A DNA stretch of 64,000 bases from Gammaproteobacteria bacterium (GCA_021648145.1 JAKITI010000006.1:1-64000), one strand, 5' to 3'; positions 30,801 to 41,659 are shown, numbered from the stretch's first letter. Made by a program: numbers and translations. Notes: a model not told the origin generated them from the letters alone.

Positions 30801-31779
30801 ACAAATTAAAGGGATGATCTCTCTGCCACGTCAAACGACCCTCCCCATTATAATGAACCTCGAATATCTTGAGTTGAAATCACAAAAAGAGAGCGAAACT
30901 CAATCAGCCTCATCACCCCAAACAGCCCCTGAAAAAATCCCGCCACTTCAAGTGACAAGCCATAAACTTATTTATAATGGCAATGATTTTGGAGCACTGA
31001 AGTTCACATCAACACCACAAAAAAGTGGCATTCATTTTGAGAAAATCACTCTCGATTCAAGCCACACTAAAATTACAGCGCAAGGTGATTGGCTCAACAT
31101 TAATGGCCAACAAAAAACAGACTTTGAAATTGATTTAAAGACTAATCGACTCCCCAAAACACTCTCACTTTTTGATGTCGTCATGCCAATCAAAGGAGGA
31201 AAAGGTCGAGTCAAAATCAGTGCAAACTGGCTCGGATCACCCACAGACTTTGATATAACGCGCTTTCGTGGCAACCTCAATATAAATATCAAGGACGGCC
31301 AACTAACCGAAATTCAACCCGGCGCTGGACGTATTGTAAGCCTATTAAGCTTGCAAGCCCTGCCAAAGCGACTCACATTAGACTTCAGAGATCTCTTTGG
31401 AAAAGGCTTGAAATTTGACAAAATCACCGGTGACTACAAGATTGACATGGGTAATGCATTTACTAAAAATCTGGTCATGACAAGCAGTGCAGCTAAAGTT
31501 AAAATGATTGGCCGTATAGGGCTCACCGATGAGGACTATAATCAGCAAGTATTAGTGACTCCGAAAGTCAGCTCTATACTGCCCGTTGTGGGTGCAATTG
31601 CCGCAGGCTCTAGCTGGATGGGTGCGGGTGCTGCTGTACTTATTTTTCAAAAAGTATTTTTACCCGAGTTTGATACCATCGCCAGCACTGAATATCGTGT
31701 CACAGGGTCTTGGAACGAACCGGTTATAGAGAAAGTTTCAACCTATAAAATTCCAGAAAAAAAGCAGGCTGATAAATGA
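27835..31779 (+). CDS. yhdP: YhdP-family AsmA-like envelope protein
   Basis: 1314 residues, close to the normal size. YhdP and its AsmA-like relatives (TamB, YdbH) are inner-membrane-anchored bridges that carry phospholipids to the outer membrane. One N-terminal helix (residues about 35-55, FVAFIIILAVFLSIARVV) is followed by a long beta-rich periplasmic region (EQPVRITELKARWYRFGP, then repeated beta strands). The C-terminal region near 1240-1290 (VTPKVSSILPVVGAIAAGSS) is the conserved YhdP end. It overlaps the nit start by 4 bp. Fits rng-yhdP-nit order in gammaproteobacteria. Confidence 0.93.
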   Translation: MAQKTDHKKEEKPSKDHFIKLCLWNCFHISRHTFVAFIIILAVFLSIARVVLPEIGTYRQNIETAVSEALEQPVRITELKARWYRFGPRLEIHGLELLDSTAKHTLLNFEKALIGLDLLESLRRWDITLDQLDLSIDQLDLQRNKQGELLLKDLNFTPEKATDDQQGVEALRWLLRQEHINIEVKKLLWTDQLMESHQLTFQDAQIETRNIKGHHQLTAKISLPNNLGKQLSFALDGTGDLSKLDQWSGQIYIEGTNINLQEWLKIATPKQQIMLAGKIDFKLWSHWEKSTITSATGTLNGENIHLDTPQTDSKNYKRRPFLADQLSGNFAWLRQKEGFRVDIDQFILKRNKHTWPKSQFSLKKNSSQPSEHYIARSSFFRLDDLRDLLLSSGLLDQESTKKLKNLQPSGAFSNTYLQYQQADKSTPKTFLFQSKFKNLTTRFNHPIPGIENLNGSIVLNQQAGILDINSHNVKLDTGTLFREKLPMDLLSGRLYWEKNILGWRIQSNDIVLKNSDITARGSMFLELPTDHSHPFLEIFANFSDGDAKQISRYLPVGIMPEDAVTWLDSAIIDGTVTHGSVLFHGPLKGFPFRKNQGHFEVRFNAENATLDYLDHWPRLEALQLEAVFKGSGMEINTTSGQLLNSRLRDVSALIPDFKEKPLNLTINGYVDGPLSDTLKFLKESPLKAQFGTFATSSEATGSSQLHLQLDLPIAPTGHKVNGEITFNNNTLLLAEGAVDLEQLQGMLVFSEQGIYSPGIQGQLLGMETELVIRTHHDNQKNSIIQFTADGTVDAVQLSKIIHLPDSRFLQGKTDWHARLQLTSEIGENKPPDVNLHVESLLKGLAVTLPYPLKKQANEARTFILEMGLLGGALKDPVALRYGEKINGMFLRDTTQDTLVWERGELRLGDDYASLPIEPQLRIVGSLPKLSITDWMSVLPESTDQKSDTNLPHHLDLHVDSLEAFGQHFEQSSISVDKTKQAWQVDIDSTQIKGMISLPRQTTLPIIMNLEYLELKSQKESETQSASSPQTAPEKIPPLQVTSHKLIYNGNDFGALKFTSTPQKSGIHFEKITLDSSHTKITAQGDWLNINGQQKTDFEIDLKTNRLPKTLSLFDVVMPIKGGKGRVKISANWLGSPTDFDITRFRGNLNINIKDGQLTEIQPGAGRIVSLLSLQALPKRLTLDFRDLFGKGLKFDKITGDYKIDMGNAFTKNLVMTSSAAKVKMIGRIGLTDEDYNQQVLVTPKVSSILPVVGAIAAGSSWMGAGAAVLIFQKVFLPEFDTIASTEYRVTGSWNEPVIEKVSTYKIPEKKQADK

Positions 31780-32585
31780 ATCGAATTGCTGCAATTCAAA
31801 TGGCTTCAGGGCCTAATTTAAATGCAAACCTTATTGAAGCTGATAAGCTCATTGGTCAAGCTGCCGCATCAGGCGCAAAACTTATTGTGCTCCCCGAAAA
31901 CTTTGCCTTGATGGGGCGTATTGAAACTGAAAAAATTGATATTCGAGAACGTGATAGCGAAGGCATGGTTCAAAATTTTTTGGCACAACAGGCGATCAAA
32001 CACGATGCATGGATCGTGGGCGGCACGATTCCCTTAGTTAGCGATAACCCAGACAAAGTATACGCATCCTGTCTGGTTTTCAATAATGGAGGCCAGCGCA
32101 TCGCCCGCTATGACAAGCTTCACCTTTTTGATGTTTTGCTAGAAGAGAGCCAAGAGAGTTATACCGAATCTACCACCATAGAAGCTGGACATTCACTTGT
32201 AACCGTTGACACTCCCTTTGGCTGCATGGGGGTGACCGTTTGTTATGACTTACGCTTTCCAGAGCTGTATCGATCATTGATTGATAAAGGTGTCGATTTT
32301 TTTGTCGTACCCGCTGCTTTTACCGCAATGACCGGCAAAGCACATTGGGAAGTGTTAGTTCGGGCGCGGGCGATTGAAAATTTAAGTTACGTGGTTGCGG
32401 CAGCTCAGGGAGGCTTTCATGTCAATGGGCGAGCCACTTACGGTCACAGCATGATTGTCGATCCGTGGGGAACAATACTGGATCACCGCCCTCAAGGATC
32501 TGGCTTTGTCATTGCTGACATGAATCGTGATCAATTGGCCAGCACCCGCCGTAATTTCCCAGCACTTGATCATCGCAGGCAGTAA
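31776..32585 (+). CDS. Carbon-nitrogen hydrolase (Nit-type amidase)
   Basis: 269 residues. The nitrilase-superfamily catalytic residues are all visible: Glu in LPENFALMG near residue 43, Lys in RYDKLHLFD near 113 and Cys in VTVCYDLRFPEL near 150. This length and sequence fit the Nit1 subgroup, whose members hydrolyse deaminated glutathione to repair a transamination by-product; other omega-amidase activity is possible. ATGA overlap with yhdP. Its last 51 bases are part of a repeat copied in front of recQ. The usual neighbour tldD is absent. Confidence 0.9.
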   Translation: MNRIAAIQMASGPNLNANLIEADKLIGQAAASGAKLIVLPENFALMGRIETEKIDIRERDSEGMVQNFLAQQAIKHDAWIVGGTIPLVSDNPDKVYASCLVFNNGGQRIARYDKLHLFDVLLEESQESYTESTTIEAGHSLVTVDTPFGCMGVTVCYDLRFPELYRSLIDKGVDFFVVPAAFTAMTGKAHWEVLVRARAIENLSYVVAAAQGGFHVNGRATYGHSMIVDPWGTILDHRPQGSGFVIADMNRDQLASTRRNFPALDHRRQ

Positions 32586-32624
32586 ATCAACTTGCCCAGG
32601 AAATTCTGCACAAAAGAACTTTGG
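32535..32624 (+). repeat. Direct repeat of nit-recQ junction, copy 1
   Basis: Bases 32535-32610 match 56385-56460 at 67 of 76 positions without gaps; with a 2-base gap the similarity reaches CTTTGG at 32624. The first part is the end of the intact nit gene (coding STRRNFPALDHRRQ). The rest, starting after the stop, corresponds to the first codons of recQ (AQEILH) but is degenerate and not translated. The two copies flank 23.8 kb. Confidence 0.85.
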
Positions 32625-32658
32625 CTCAGTATGTATTTCAGCAACTTATTAATGTCAC

Positions 32659-32686
32659 TTGATTTTTCTTTAAAATAATATATATT
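32659..32686 (+). promoter_or_regulatory. Candidate vapBC promoter and AT-rich operator
   Basis: TTGATT (32659-32664) and TATATT (32681-32686) are 16 bp apart, 36 bp before the vapB ATG. Imperfect dyads of ATATAT repeats between about 32680 and 32708 overlap the -10 box, where a VapB-VapC complex would be expected to bind and repress. Confidence 0.4.
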
Positions 32687-32721
32687 TAAAGATATATACC
32701 ATATCATAGCTGGAGAATTTA

Positions 32722-32955
32722 ATGGAACCCCAAATAGCCAAAATATTTATGAACGGTCGAAGTCAAGCTGTGCGCCTACCCAAAGAATACCGCTTTGATA
32801 CTGAAGAGGTTTACATTACAAAGCAAGGCTCAAACGTAATCATTTCTGCAAAAAAACCAACATGGGATGACTTCTTTGACTCTAAACCTGCTTTTGCTGA
32901 TGACTTCTTGGTAAACCGATTTGATGCCCAACCGCAAGAAAGAGATTTTGATTGA
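32722..32955 (+). CDS. vapB: VapB-type antitoxin (AbrB-like DNA-binding domain)
   Basis: 77 residues. The N-terminal AbrB/MazE-like swapped-hairpin domain is shown by AKIFMNGRSQAVRLPKEYRF near residues 5-24. The C-terminal part, rich in acidic and aromatic residues (WDDFFDSKP, FVVNR-like FLVNRFD), would bind and block the PIN toxin. A GGAG box 7-8 bases upstream of ATG supports the start. It overlaps vapC by three bases. Confidence 0.9.
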   Translation: MEPQIAKIFMNGRSQAVRLPKEYRFDTEEVYITKQGSNVIISAKKPTWDDFFDSKPAFADDFLVNRFDAQPQERDFD

Positions 32956-33356
32956 TGTATATGCTCGATACAAATATTTGTATATATGTTTTGAAAAATC
33001 ACTCCGATAAATTACGACACAAATTTAAGGCTATCAGAAATATTTGCATTTCGTCGGTTACATATGGCGAACTATGTTTCGGTATTGAAAACGGCAATAG
33101 CTTGATGAAAGAAGCTCGTTGGAATCAACTTGATATTTTTACCCAACGATTACTTATTAATCCTTGGGATGAAGATGCAGCTAAACATTATGGCTTCATT
33201 AGAGCTCTGTTAAAAAAGCAGGGAAATTTAATTGGCAATAACGATCTTCTAATTTCGGCTCATGCACGAAGTATGAATGCTGTGATGGTTACAAATAACG
33301 TTCGAGAATTTAACCGAGTGCCTGATCTTTCTGTTGAAAACTGGGTAGCTGAGTAA
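32955..33356 (+). CDS. vapC: VapC-type PIN-domain ribonuclease toxin
   Basis: 133 residues. The PIN-domain acidic residues are visible: MLDTNICIY (Asp near residue 5), SVTYGELCFG (Glu near 41) and GNNDLLISAHA (Asp near 98); the fourth position is TNNVREF, as in the MvpT/VapC group that cuts initiator tRNA in enterobacteria. Catalytic core looks intact. Start is ATG at 32955, sharing its A with the vapB TGA; a TTG at 32952 is less likely. Target RNA here is unknown. Confidence 0.9.
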   Translation: MYMLDTNICIYVLKNHSDKLRHKFKAIRNICISSVTYGELCFGIENGNSLMKEARWNQLDIFTQRLLINPWDEDAAKHYGFIRALLKKQGNLIGNNDLLISAHARSMNAVMVTNNVREFNRVPDLSVENWVAE

Positions 33357-33362
33357 ACCTCG

Positions 33363-33542
33363 GAAAAATATAACGCCATGCTCATTGTAAACGTTGAAGC
33401 ATACGCATATTTGGTTCCATTTGTTGAAAATGATAAGGAAATTTTCTTGAAAACTAACATTCCTAGTCGTAAAGCCACAAAAAAATATTTGTTGGTCAGG
33501 TTCAGAAATCTTCTGGCATTTCGATTTTCCCCATCATCTTGA
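33363..33542 (+). pseudogene. 3' remnant of a BrnT-like toxin gene
   Basis: Immediately after vapC an open frame (in-frame from about 33363; first ATG at 33378) reads AYAYLVPFVENDKEIFLKT then NIPSRKATKKYL. This resembles the C-terminal third of a small RelE/BrnT-fold toxin family with the IxSRKATK signature. The N-terminal two-thirds and any antitoxin are missing, and the frame runs past the natural end into unrelated residues, overlapping the DUF2927 gene. The family name is from memory of the motif; it is a fragment in any case. Confidence 0.5.
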
Positions 33543-34250
33543 ATAATCACTTGTCTCTTCAAGCGCTTTTATCACTTTTTCTCTATTCATACCTGGCCGT
33601 ATGGCTTGATGGTACAGCAGCTCTATTACAGCCCGATCCATTTCAGAAAAATTTGTTACTCGGCTCCATGACTGGTAGAAAATGCTATCAGCATAACGAT
33701 TGGAATCTTTCATAAGCCCCAGACTTTGCGCCAGCTCTTCATGGATTAAGTGATTACGCTCTTGCTGTGTGAGGCCGGTCGTTTCTATAAGTACACGCGC
33801 CCGATAGATCTCATTTGTCAACGGATTCCACCAAGCCCAGAAAAAACCTGAATTCCCAGTTTTGTAATGTTTCTCTATCTGGCTAAATTCAGATTTTGGT
33901 ACGAAGTAAATTTCAATATCTGCACCCTCTCTTGCCGTGAGTCTGATTTGTAATCGGGTTAGAGTGCTTAATTCACTCATCACCTGCTTTAAGGTTTGAA
34001 TATCATCTTGAGTTGGCAGGCCTTTCACCCGCACGTCAATATCCCGATTCCATTTTTTGATTCTGGATTGGTGACTGCCAAACTCACTGCCCAGCGCAAT
34101 TTCCAAAAAATAGTGATGCAGTGGATTTGTCGTTGTTGGCTGCTGAACCGGCAGGCTGGAACAACCAGCCATTAATAGCAGCAAAAGATAAAAGAATAAA
34201 GATTTAAAAGTGATTGATGGCCGCACGCGTCCAAAAACTCTACGGCTCAT
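33534..34250 (-). CDS. DUF2927-type lipoprotein
   Basis: About 238 residues. The signal peptide ends in lipobox LLMAGC (Cys near residue 28). The mature part contains [15 protein letters not shown] and, near residue 170, [16 protein letters not shown]. The latter is an HExxQSLG-type motif typical of DUF2927 and reminiscent of metallopeptidase zinc sites, although the consensus HExxH is not met. I place the start at ATG 34250, inside the last codons of metH (11-bp overlap), because the signal peptide starts there; the longer frame to 34388 lies inside metH. Function unknown. Confidence 0.75.
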   Translation of the reverse strand: MSRRVFGRVRPSITFKSLFFYLLLLLMAGCSSLPVQQPTTTNPLHHYFLEIALGSEFGSHQSRIKKWNRDIDVRVKGLPTQDDIQTLKQVMSELSTLTRLQIRLTAREGADIEIYFVPKSEFSQIEKHYKTGNSGFFWAWWNPLTNEIYRARVLIETTGLTQQERNHLIHEELAQSLGLMKDSNRYADSIFYQSWSRVTNFSEMDRAVIELLYHQAIRPGMNREKVIKALEETSDYSR

Positions 34251-37200
34251 ATCCCAAGTTAGGCGCAAGCCAACGCTCTGCCTCATCCATTGACATACCT
34301 TTACGCGCTGCATAATCCTCCACTTGCTCACGATTAATTTTTCCAACCGTGAAGTATTTAGAATCAGGGTGTGAAAAATAGTAACCACTGACTGCGGCCG
34401 TTGGCAGCATCGCGTAATGATCTGTAATGGTCATTCCCGTGTTTTTTTCAACATCAAGCAAACTCCAGAGCAACCCTTTCTCCGTATGTTCAGGGCAGGC
34501 CGGATAACCTGGGGCAGGTCGAATTCCCTGGTATTTTTCAGCGATCAGTGCGTCATTATCCAGTGACTCATCAGAAGCATAACCCCATAATTTTTTGCGC
34601 ACTTTATCATGCATTAACTCTGCAAACGCTTCTGCAAGACGGTCGGCTAGTGCTTTGAGCATAATCGCATTATACATATCATGTTGCGCTTCAAATTCAG
34701 CCACCTTTTCATCAATTCCGACACCGGTCGTCACGGCAAAAAAGCCCATATAATCTTTTTTACCGGCTTCTTTAGGGGCGATGAAATCAGCCAGACATTG
34801 ATTTTCTTTTCCGGCTGGCTTTTGCTGTTGCTGACGTAAAAAATGAAAAGTTTCCAATACCTCTGTCCGAGTTTCATCTGCATAAATTTCTACATCATCA
34901 TCAATACTGTTTGCAGCAAACAAGCCCACCACGCCATTCGCCGTTAACCACTTTTCATCAATAATCTGTTTCAACATAATCTTTGCATCAGCAAAAAGCT
35001 TTGTCGCTTCTTCACCTTTATCTGCATCATCAAGGATTTTTGGATAACGCCCTTTAAGCTCCCATGAATAGAAAAAAGGTGTCCAATCGAGAAAGCGGCT
35101 GATCTCTTCCAGAGAGTAGTCATTAAAAGTGAATACACCCAGATTTTTGGGAGCTTTCGCTTGGTAAGCATCCCAATTAATATCAAATTTATTGGCGCGT
35201 GCTTTGTCGAGAGACAACCATTTCGCTTGAGATTGACGCTGAGCGTGACGCGCCCGCACCTGCTCATAATCATCTCTAATTTCAGCCACAAAACCATCTT
35301 TCAGATCTTGGCTTATTAATTTTTGTGCTACCCCTACAGCCCGCGATGCATCTTTAACCCAAACGGTCGGATGATCATAGTTTTGATCCACTTTAACCGC
35401 CGTATGTGCTTTAGAAGTTGTCGCTCCACCTAACATCATTGGAATCGTAAAACCTTGACGCTGCATCTCTTTGGCCACATGCACCATTTCATCCAGAGAA
35501 GGTGTAATCAACCCTGAAAGGCCGATGATATCTACATTATGTTTTTTGGCTTCATCTAGTATCGTCGCCGTCGACACCATCACGCCTAAATCAACCACCT
35601 CAAAGTTATTACACTGCAACACCACGCCAACAATATTTTTACCAATATCGTGCACATCACCTTTAACGGTCGCCATTAAAATTTTGCCTGCCGACTTGGC
35701 TCCTTCATCCTTTTCGTCTTCAATAAAAGGAATCAGGTGAGCCACGGCTTTTTTCATGACTCGCGCAGATTTCACCACTTGAGGCAAAAACATTTTCCCT
35801 GCACCAAACAGATCCCCCACCACATTCATGCCACCCATCAATGGCCCTTCAATTACATGAATTGCGCGATCAAGCTGCTGGCGTATCTCCTCTGTATCTT
35901 CAACAATGTAACTATCAACCCCTTTGACCATGGCGTGTTCGATTCGCTTTTCAACTGGCCACGAACGCCACTCCTGTGCTTCTTCTTTGGCAGCCGTGCC
36001 ATCGCCTCGATAGTCGTTTGCAACTTCAAGCAAACGGTCTGTCGCATCATCACGCCGATTCAGCACCACATCTTCGACACGTTCGCGTAGCTCATCCGGC
36101 AAGTCGTCATACACCGCCAACTGCCCGGCGTTGACGATCCCCATATCCATACCGGCTTTGATTGCATGATAAAGAAAGACCGCATGAATCGCTTCACGCA
36201 CTGGATTATTGCCACGCAGAGAGAAAGAGACGTTGGACACGCCCCCCGAAATCAGCGCATAGGGTAGGTTTTTTTTGATCTCACGCGTCGCTTCAATAAA
36301 ATCAACGGCATAATTATTATGCTCATCAATCCCCGTTGCCACGGCAAAGATATTGGGATCAAAAATAATATCCTGAGGAGGAAAGCCGACTTTATTGACC
36401 AGCACATTATAAGAACGAGCACAGATCTCTATTTTACGTGTTTGAGTATCCGCCTGCCCCTTTTCGTCAAAAGCCATGACGATGATGGCTGCGCCATATT
36501 GACGACATAAGCGAGCGTGTTTGATAAAGTTCTTTTCACCCTCTTTCAGGCTGATTGAATTGACAATACCCTTGCCTTGAATGCACTTCAAACCTGCTTC
36601 AATAATCGGCCACTTTGATGAATCCACCATCACCGGCACTTTAGAAATATCCGGCTCTGAAGCAATTAGATTGAGAAAGGTCACCATCGCCTTCTCACCA
36701 TCAAGCATCGCTTCATCCATATTGATGTCGATCACTTGTGCACCATTTTCTACCTGGGCACGGCAAACATCCAGCGCCTCGTCATACTGCTCTTCCAGAA
36801 TCAGGCGTTTGAATTTAGCTGAACCAGTCACATTGGCGCGCTCACCGATATTAACAAACAGTGAATCAGGCGCAATATTAAAAGGCTCCAAGCCACTCAA
36901 TCGACACTGAGGTTCTATTTCAGGTATCTGACGAGGCGCGTATTGACTGACTGCATCCGCAATGGCTTTGATAAAATCGGGCGTGGTGCCACAGCACCCG
37001 CCAATAATATTAAGAAAGCCACTCTGTGCCCACTCGCCAATCGCCGCTGCCATCTCTTCGGGTGTTTCGTCATACTCACCAAATTCATTGGGCAAACCTG
37101 CATTAGGATGTGCGCTTACATGAGTATCCGCAATGCGTGACAGCTCTTCCACATACTGACGCAGCTCATCCGCACCCAAAGCACAGTTCAGACCAATACT

Positions 37201-37920
37201 GATGGGGTTCGCGTGGTTCAATGCGTTCCAGAATGCTTCGGTGGTTTGACCGGATAACGTACGGCCACTGGCATCCGTAATCGTGCCAGAGATCATCACG
37301 GGCAAGCGGAGATCATTGGTCTCAAAGTATTTTTCAACAGCAAAGATTGCCGCTTTGGCATTCAAGGTATCAAAAATAGTTTCAATCAGGATAATATCTG
37401 AACCACCCTCAACCAGGCCATGCATTGCCTCAACATAAGCCTCGACCAACTGGTCAAACGTTACATTTCGATAGCCTGGGTTGTTAACGTCAGGAGAAAT
37501 AGAGCACGTCCGACCCGTTGGCCCCAATACACCCGCCACAAAACGCGGTTTATGTGGCGTTTTAGCGGTCATCAAATCACACGCTTCTCGCGCCAACCTT
37601 GCACCGGCCACATTCAATTCATAAACCAACGATTCCATTTCGTAATCGGCCATCGACATTGATGTCGAATTGAACGTATTGGTTTCAACAATATCAGCGC
37701 CCGCTTCCAGATAAGCGGTATGAATATCACGAATGATATCGGGCTGCGTCAAACTCAGCAGGTCGTTATTGCCTTTCAGGTCAACATGAAAATCTGAAAA
37801 GCGCTCACCACGATAATCAGCCTCTTCCAGCTTATGACGCTGAATCATCGTGCCCATCGCACCGTCAAGAATCAGAATACGCTTTGCGAGCAGTTGAGTG
37901 ATTTGTTCAAATTTAGACAT
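34240..37920 (-). CDS. metH: Cobalamin-dependent methionine synthase
   Basis: 1226 residues, complete. It transfers a methyl group from methyltetrahydrofolate via cobalamin to homocysteine. Domains in order: homocysteine-binding barrel (1-330) with zinc cysteines in GLNCALGAD and GGCCGTTP; pterin-binding barrel (about 350-620) with [11 protein letters not shown]; cap and cobalamin domains (about 650-890) with [10 protein letters not shown], whose His is the axial ligand to cobalt; and reactivation domain (about 920-1226) with [12 protein letters not shown] binding S-adenosylmethionine. It depends on B12, which fits the cob genes at 58643-62555. The gene overlaps the downstream lipoprotein gene by 11 bp. 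Confidence 0.97.
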   Translation of the reverse strand: MSKFEQITQLLAKRILILDGAMGTMIQRHKLEEADYRGERFSDFHVDLKGNNDLLSLTQPDIIRDIHTAYLEAGADIVETNTFNSTSMSMADYEMESLVYELNVAGARLAREACDLMTAKTPHKPRFVAGVLGPTGRTCSISPDVNNPGYRNVTFDQLVEAYVEAMHGLVEGGSDIILIETIFDTLNAKAAIFAVEKYFETNDLRLPVMISGTITDASGRTLSGQTTEAFWNALNHANPISIGLNCALGADELRQYVEELSRIADTHVSAHPNAGLPNEFGEYDETPEEMAAAIGEWAQSGFLNIIGGCCGTTPDFIKAIADAVSQYAPRQIPEIEPQCRLSGLEPFNIAPDSLFVNIGERANVTGSAKFKRLILEEQYDEALDVCRAQVENGAQVIDINMDEAMLDGEKAMVTFLNLIASEPDISKVPVMVDSSKWPIIEAGLKCIQGKGIVNSISLKEGEKNFIKHARLCRQYGAAIIVMAFDEKGQADTQTRKIEICARSYNVLVNKVGFPPQDIIFDPNIFAVATGIDEHNNYAVDFIEATREIKKNLPYALISGGVSNVSFSLRGNNPVREAIHAVFLYHAIKAGMDMGIVNAGQLAVYDDLPDELRERVEDVVLNRRDDATDRLLEVANDYRGDGTAAKEEAQEWRSWPVEKRIEHAMVKGVDSYIVEDTEEIRQQLDRAIHVIEGPLMGGMNVVGDLFGAGKMFLPQVVKSARVMKKAVAHLIPFIEDEKDEGAKSAGKILMATVKGDVHDIGKNIVGVVLQCNNFEVVDLGVMVSTATILDEAKKHNVDIIGLSGLITPSLDEMVHVAKEMQRQGFTIPMMLGGATTSKAHTAVKVDQNYDHPTVWVKDASRAVGVAQKLISQDLKDGFVAEIRDDYEQVRARHAQRQSQAKWLSLDKARANKFDINWDAYQAKAPKNLGVFTFNDYSLEEISRFLDWTPFFYSWELKGRYPKILDDADKGEEATKLFADAKIMLKQIIDEKWLTANGVVGLFAANSIDDDVEIYADETRTEVLETFHFLRQQQQKPAGKENQCLADFIAPKEAGKKDYMGFFAVTTGVGIDEKVAEFEAQHDMYNAIMLKALADRLAEAFAELMHDKVRKKLWGYASDESLDNDALIAEKYQGIRPAPGYPACPEHTEKGLLWSLLDVEKNTGMTITDHYAMLPTAAVSGYYFSHPDSKYFTVGKINREQVEDYAARKGMSMDEAERWLAPNLGYEP

Positions 37921-37970
37921 TCATGTCATCCTTGGCTCGTATCAAAGCCATTCAAAAGTTAATGAATAAT

Positions 37971-38342
37971 TTATTTTTCTAACGGAAAAGTCTTCTCTAA
38001 ATAAGCGATAATATCATTAGATTCATACATCCATTCGACCGACCCATCGGCTCCTTCAATACGCAAACATGGCACTTTAACTTTCCCACCCTGTTGCAAC
38101 AATTCATCACGAAACGTTGAGTTATCTTTAGCATCGCGCAATTCAATGGGCAGGTTCAATCGCTGCATTGCCCGGCGCACTTTCACGCAAAATGGACAGG
38201 AGTGAAATTGGTAAAGGGAGTAGTTTTTCAGAAGCATTTCAATCTCATCCTGTTTTTCTTCAGAGCGCTTTCCAGCACGGGGCCATGTTATCCAACTAAC
38301 AAATAATACGAGAGAACCTAGAATAAGCCGTACAAACTTCAT
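37971..38342 (-). CDS. Membrane-anchored glutaredoxin-like protein
   Basis: About 123 residues. A hydrophobic N-terminal anchor (residues 4-20) is followed by a glutaredoxin / GST-N fold with HSCPFCVKVRRAM near residue 50 (CPFC redox motif), KVPCLRIE near 87 (cis-Pro) and ESNDIIAYLEK near 110. It probably reduces disulfides or glutathionylated proteins at the membrane; direction of anchoring is not clear. ATG at 38342 is chosen since GAAGG lies 8 bases before it. It lies 51 bp before metH on the same strand and may be co-transcribed. Confidence 0.85.
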   Translation of the reverse strand: MKFVRLILGSLVLFVSWITWPRAGKRSEEKQDEIEMLLKNYSLYQFHSCPFCVKVRRAMQRLNLPIELRDAKDNSTFRDELLQQGGKVKVPCLRIEGADGSVEWMYESNDIIAYLEKTFPLEK

Positions 38343-38460
38343 AACAACAACCTTCAATCACTTTAAATTAAACGAACGCAATCATAACGATAATTTTTTC
38401 ATCTTGCCTGCTAATTTATTAAAAAGAGAAAAAGAAGAGGAAGTACCAATTATAAAACTC

Positions 38461-38476
38461 ATTAACAATTGTTAAT
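38461..38476. promoter_or_regulatory. Perfect 16-bp palindrome upstream of purB
   Basis: ATTAACAATTGTTAAT is identical to its reverse complement. It lies 86 bp before purB and about 119 bp before the divergent glutaredoxin start. A dimeric regulator could bind it. It does not resemble the E. coli PurR site (GC-richer core). Confidence 0.4.
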
Positions 38477-38546
38477 TACCTACCACCTTGCGTCAACCGA
38501 ACTATGATATATTTCCGCGTTGTAATTAAAATGCCAATTTTTATAA

Positions 38547-39929
<1,383 letters not shown>

Positions 39930-40269
39930 ATTTTTCAGGAACTACCCTGAATACGACACTGTTAAACTTTAGACGACAACTCTCTTGACAAACGCCGGTG
40001 GTTTAAGCTGGGCTGTAACAGGGCTTTATTAACCTTCACTCAAGTACCTTGGATTTTCGGCTGTGCACCCGTTGGGTGATGGTGGGTTTTGTCGCTAATC
40101 ATTATACAGCCAAGGCTTCTTGCGCTTTAGAGGTTTCTATCTGGGGATTGGGGTAATAAGGCAGTGCCGCAAGGATGCTGAATCATGTTTCACACTGCGG
40201 CGGCAAGGAGTGCTGACAGGAGTTAGGTGCTAATCCAATTCTAACCAAGCGCCACCACCCTAGGCTTCC
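39930..40269. other. 340-bp gap between purB and a secreted glycosidase gene; no gene seen
   Basis: No frame of note is open here. The stretch contains a short hairpin after purB (TTCAGG 39934-39939 with CCTGAA 39946-39951, no T-run), one copy of a 25-bp repeat (40130-40154), and two similar GCAAGGA(G)TGCTGA strings at about 40169-40182 and 40203-40217. In one frame the repeat region would encode LEVSIWGLG then a stop, and the copy at 52225 encodes EVSIWGLG too. This might be debris of a mobile element or gene, which I do not recognise. Confidence 0.5.
40130..40154 (+). repeat. 25-bp direct repeat, copy 1 (left of the glycan cluster)
   Basis: GAGGTTTCTAT followed by CTGGGGATTGGGGT matches the copy at 52225-52249 at 22 of 25 positions, same orientation. 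The copies lie just outside the cluster 40270-52169. Confidence 0.6.
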
Positions 40270-41394
40270 TTAATAGCATTGGGACAGGTCGGGATGCACT
40301 TTGTAATTGCTTTTATAGTCCTGGAGTGCGTGAGAGGCGGTATCGCGCGGGTCGAAGTCACCAAACCAAAAATTAAAAAAAGTCTTTGTTGAAGTTTCTT
40401 CATTCTGTAAAAGCTCTATCCAGGCATGATAGGCTGTGGATTGGTCGCACAGGTCAGTCAATGTGGAATCCCAGCTCCAGGGTGAAAAGCGATTACGAAC
40501 TCCAAACTCAAAAATAGTCATAGGAATGTCTCTCAGCCCAATATCGTCGAGGTAAGTTCTTAGATCTTGAACAGCATCTTTTTGGTTATTCTTAATATCG
40601 TCATAATTGGTGCCGAAAAAGGGTTTATAAAGGCTCCAGCCAATGAGATCAACACCACTCAAGGCAAGTTTAACTGATGAGCCATATGACGAAGCAGGAG
40701 CGCTATACAACATATTCCAGTCAATATTTACGGCAAGGGTGCTCTGCTTTGAGAGTGATGTCATTAAAGAGGTATGAACCTGGCTCCATTCAAAAGGATA
40801 AGATTTAATGGATTCGATATATTCGTCATTGACTGAAACGATCAAGTCGTTTGAATTTGTCTGGCTATAGTATGCTGCACTTGCGCTTTCAGCAAGATCG
40901 ACGGGGCTACCATTGCCTTGAGAAAACGTTCCATTGAGGGGGTTGAATTTAATTTTAGCGCGCCAGACATTATTTGAGCTATCGTTGGGGTCGATATAGT
41001 CCATCAACATTATTTTAAGAGCGACTGGGCTATATCCAAGTGCATTAGCGTATATCAAACATTCGACGATGTTCTCTTTATATTGATTGCTTGCAGGTTC
41101 GACATGCAGGTATCCAGGTTTATTGCTAAATGTTTTCAAAGGATTTTCAGGGTCGCCTTGGTGCCAGCGTCTGTAATCAACATTAAAAGTTACCGCATCA
41201 AAACTTCCCACGCCACTTTCTAAGCTGTTTTCACACGAACCGGTATCAACAGCCGTAAAATTGTTGGTGTACTCAGTGGCACTGTAGATCGTAAATCCAA
41301 TGGGTATTTTTGCTTCAGCCAAAGAAAGAAAAAAAGCTGAAAATAAAAGTACGGAGATAAAAATTTTAGTTTTTTTTGTGCCGAAGTTGCTCAT
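40270..41394 (-). CDS. Secreted glycoside-hydrolase-like protein (possible GH113-type TIM barrel)
   Basis: 374 residues. A signal peptide (cleavage after AEA) is followed by a single domain with barrel-like strands. Candidate catalytic acids are in IVSVNDEYIES near residue 205 and MTIFEFGVRN near 310, and ALKIMLMDYIDP ... WRAKIKF near 120-145 resembles the substrate-binding strand of GH113 enzymes. Similarity to the other glycosidase of this cluster (47091-48161) is at the level of fold and motif order. Upstream AGGAAC supports the ATG at 41394. Divergent from the synthase operon; it may trim or release the same glycan. Assignment is tentative. Confidence 0.6.
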   Translation of the reverse strand: MSNFGTKKTKIFISVLLFSAFFLSLAEAKIPIGFTIYSATEYTNNFTAVDTGSCENSLESGVGSFDAVTFNVDYRRWHQGDPENPLKTFSNKPGYLHVEPASNQYKENIVECLIYANALGYSPVALKIMLMDYIDPNDSSNNVWRAKIKFNPLNGTFSQGNGSPVDLAESASAAYYSQTNSNDLIVSVNDEYIESIKSYPFEWSQVHTSLMTSLSKQSTLAVNIDWNMLYSAPASSYGSSVKLALSGVDLIGWSLYKPFFGTNYDDIKNNQKDAVQDLRTYLDDIGLRDIPMTIFEFGVRNRFSPWSWDSTLTDLCDQSTAYHAWIELLQNEETSTKTFFNFWFGDFDPRDTASHALQDYKSNYKVHPDLSQCY

Positions 41395-41659
41395 ATGCTA
41401 GGTTCCTAAATCAAAACTAAATCTTATTTAAATATTACCTTACAGCAACATAGCAATGATTGAGATGAGAAGCAATACATTGATGCCGGCCAAGTAAATT
41501 CTGGTAAGACAGCCTCTAAAAATAAGGCAGGAAGGATATATGTTCACACTTATATCTGTTATGCTTTTGGTGCGTTGTTGATTTGAAAAGATAAGCAATA
41601 TTCGTAATTGGTTGCATAGAGTATGTAGTAGCTTAAACATTCAAACAGGCTTTAATAAC

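Noticed and set aside
40221-40249. Integron attC-like site (GTTAGGT ... TTCTAAC)
   Set aside because: The second core site departs from RYYYAAC, no integrase or cassette array is near, and the fold is poor.
41440-41640. 66-codon minus-strand frame between the divergent glycan operons
   Set aside because: Lies in an AT-rich promoter gap with no ribosome site; the hydrophobic tail is likely a base-composition effect.
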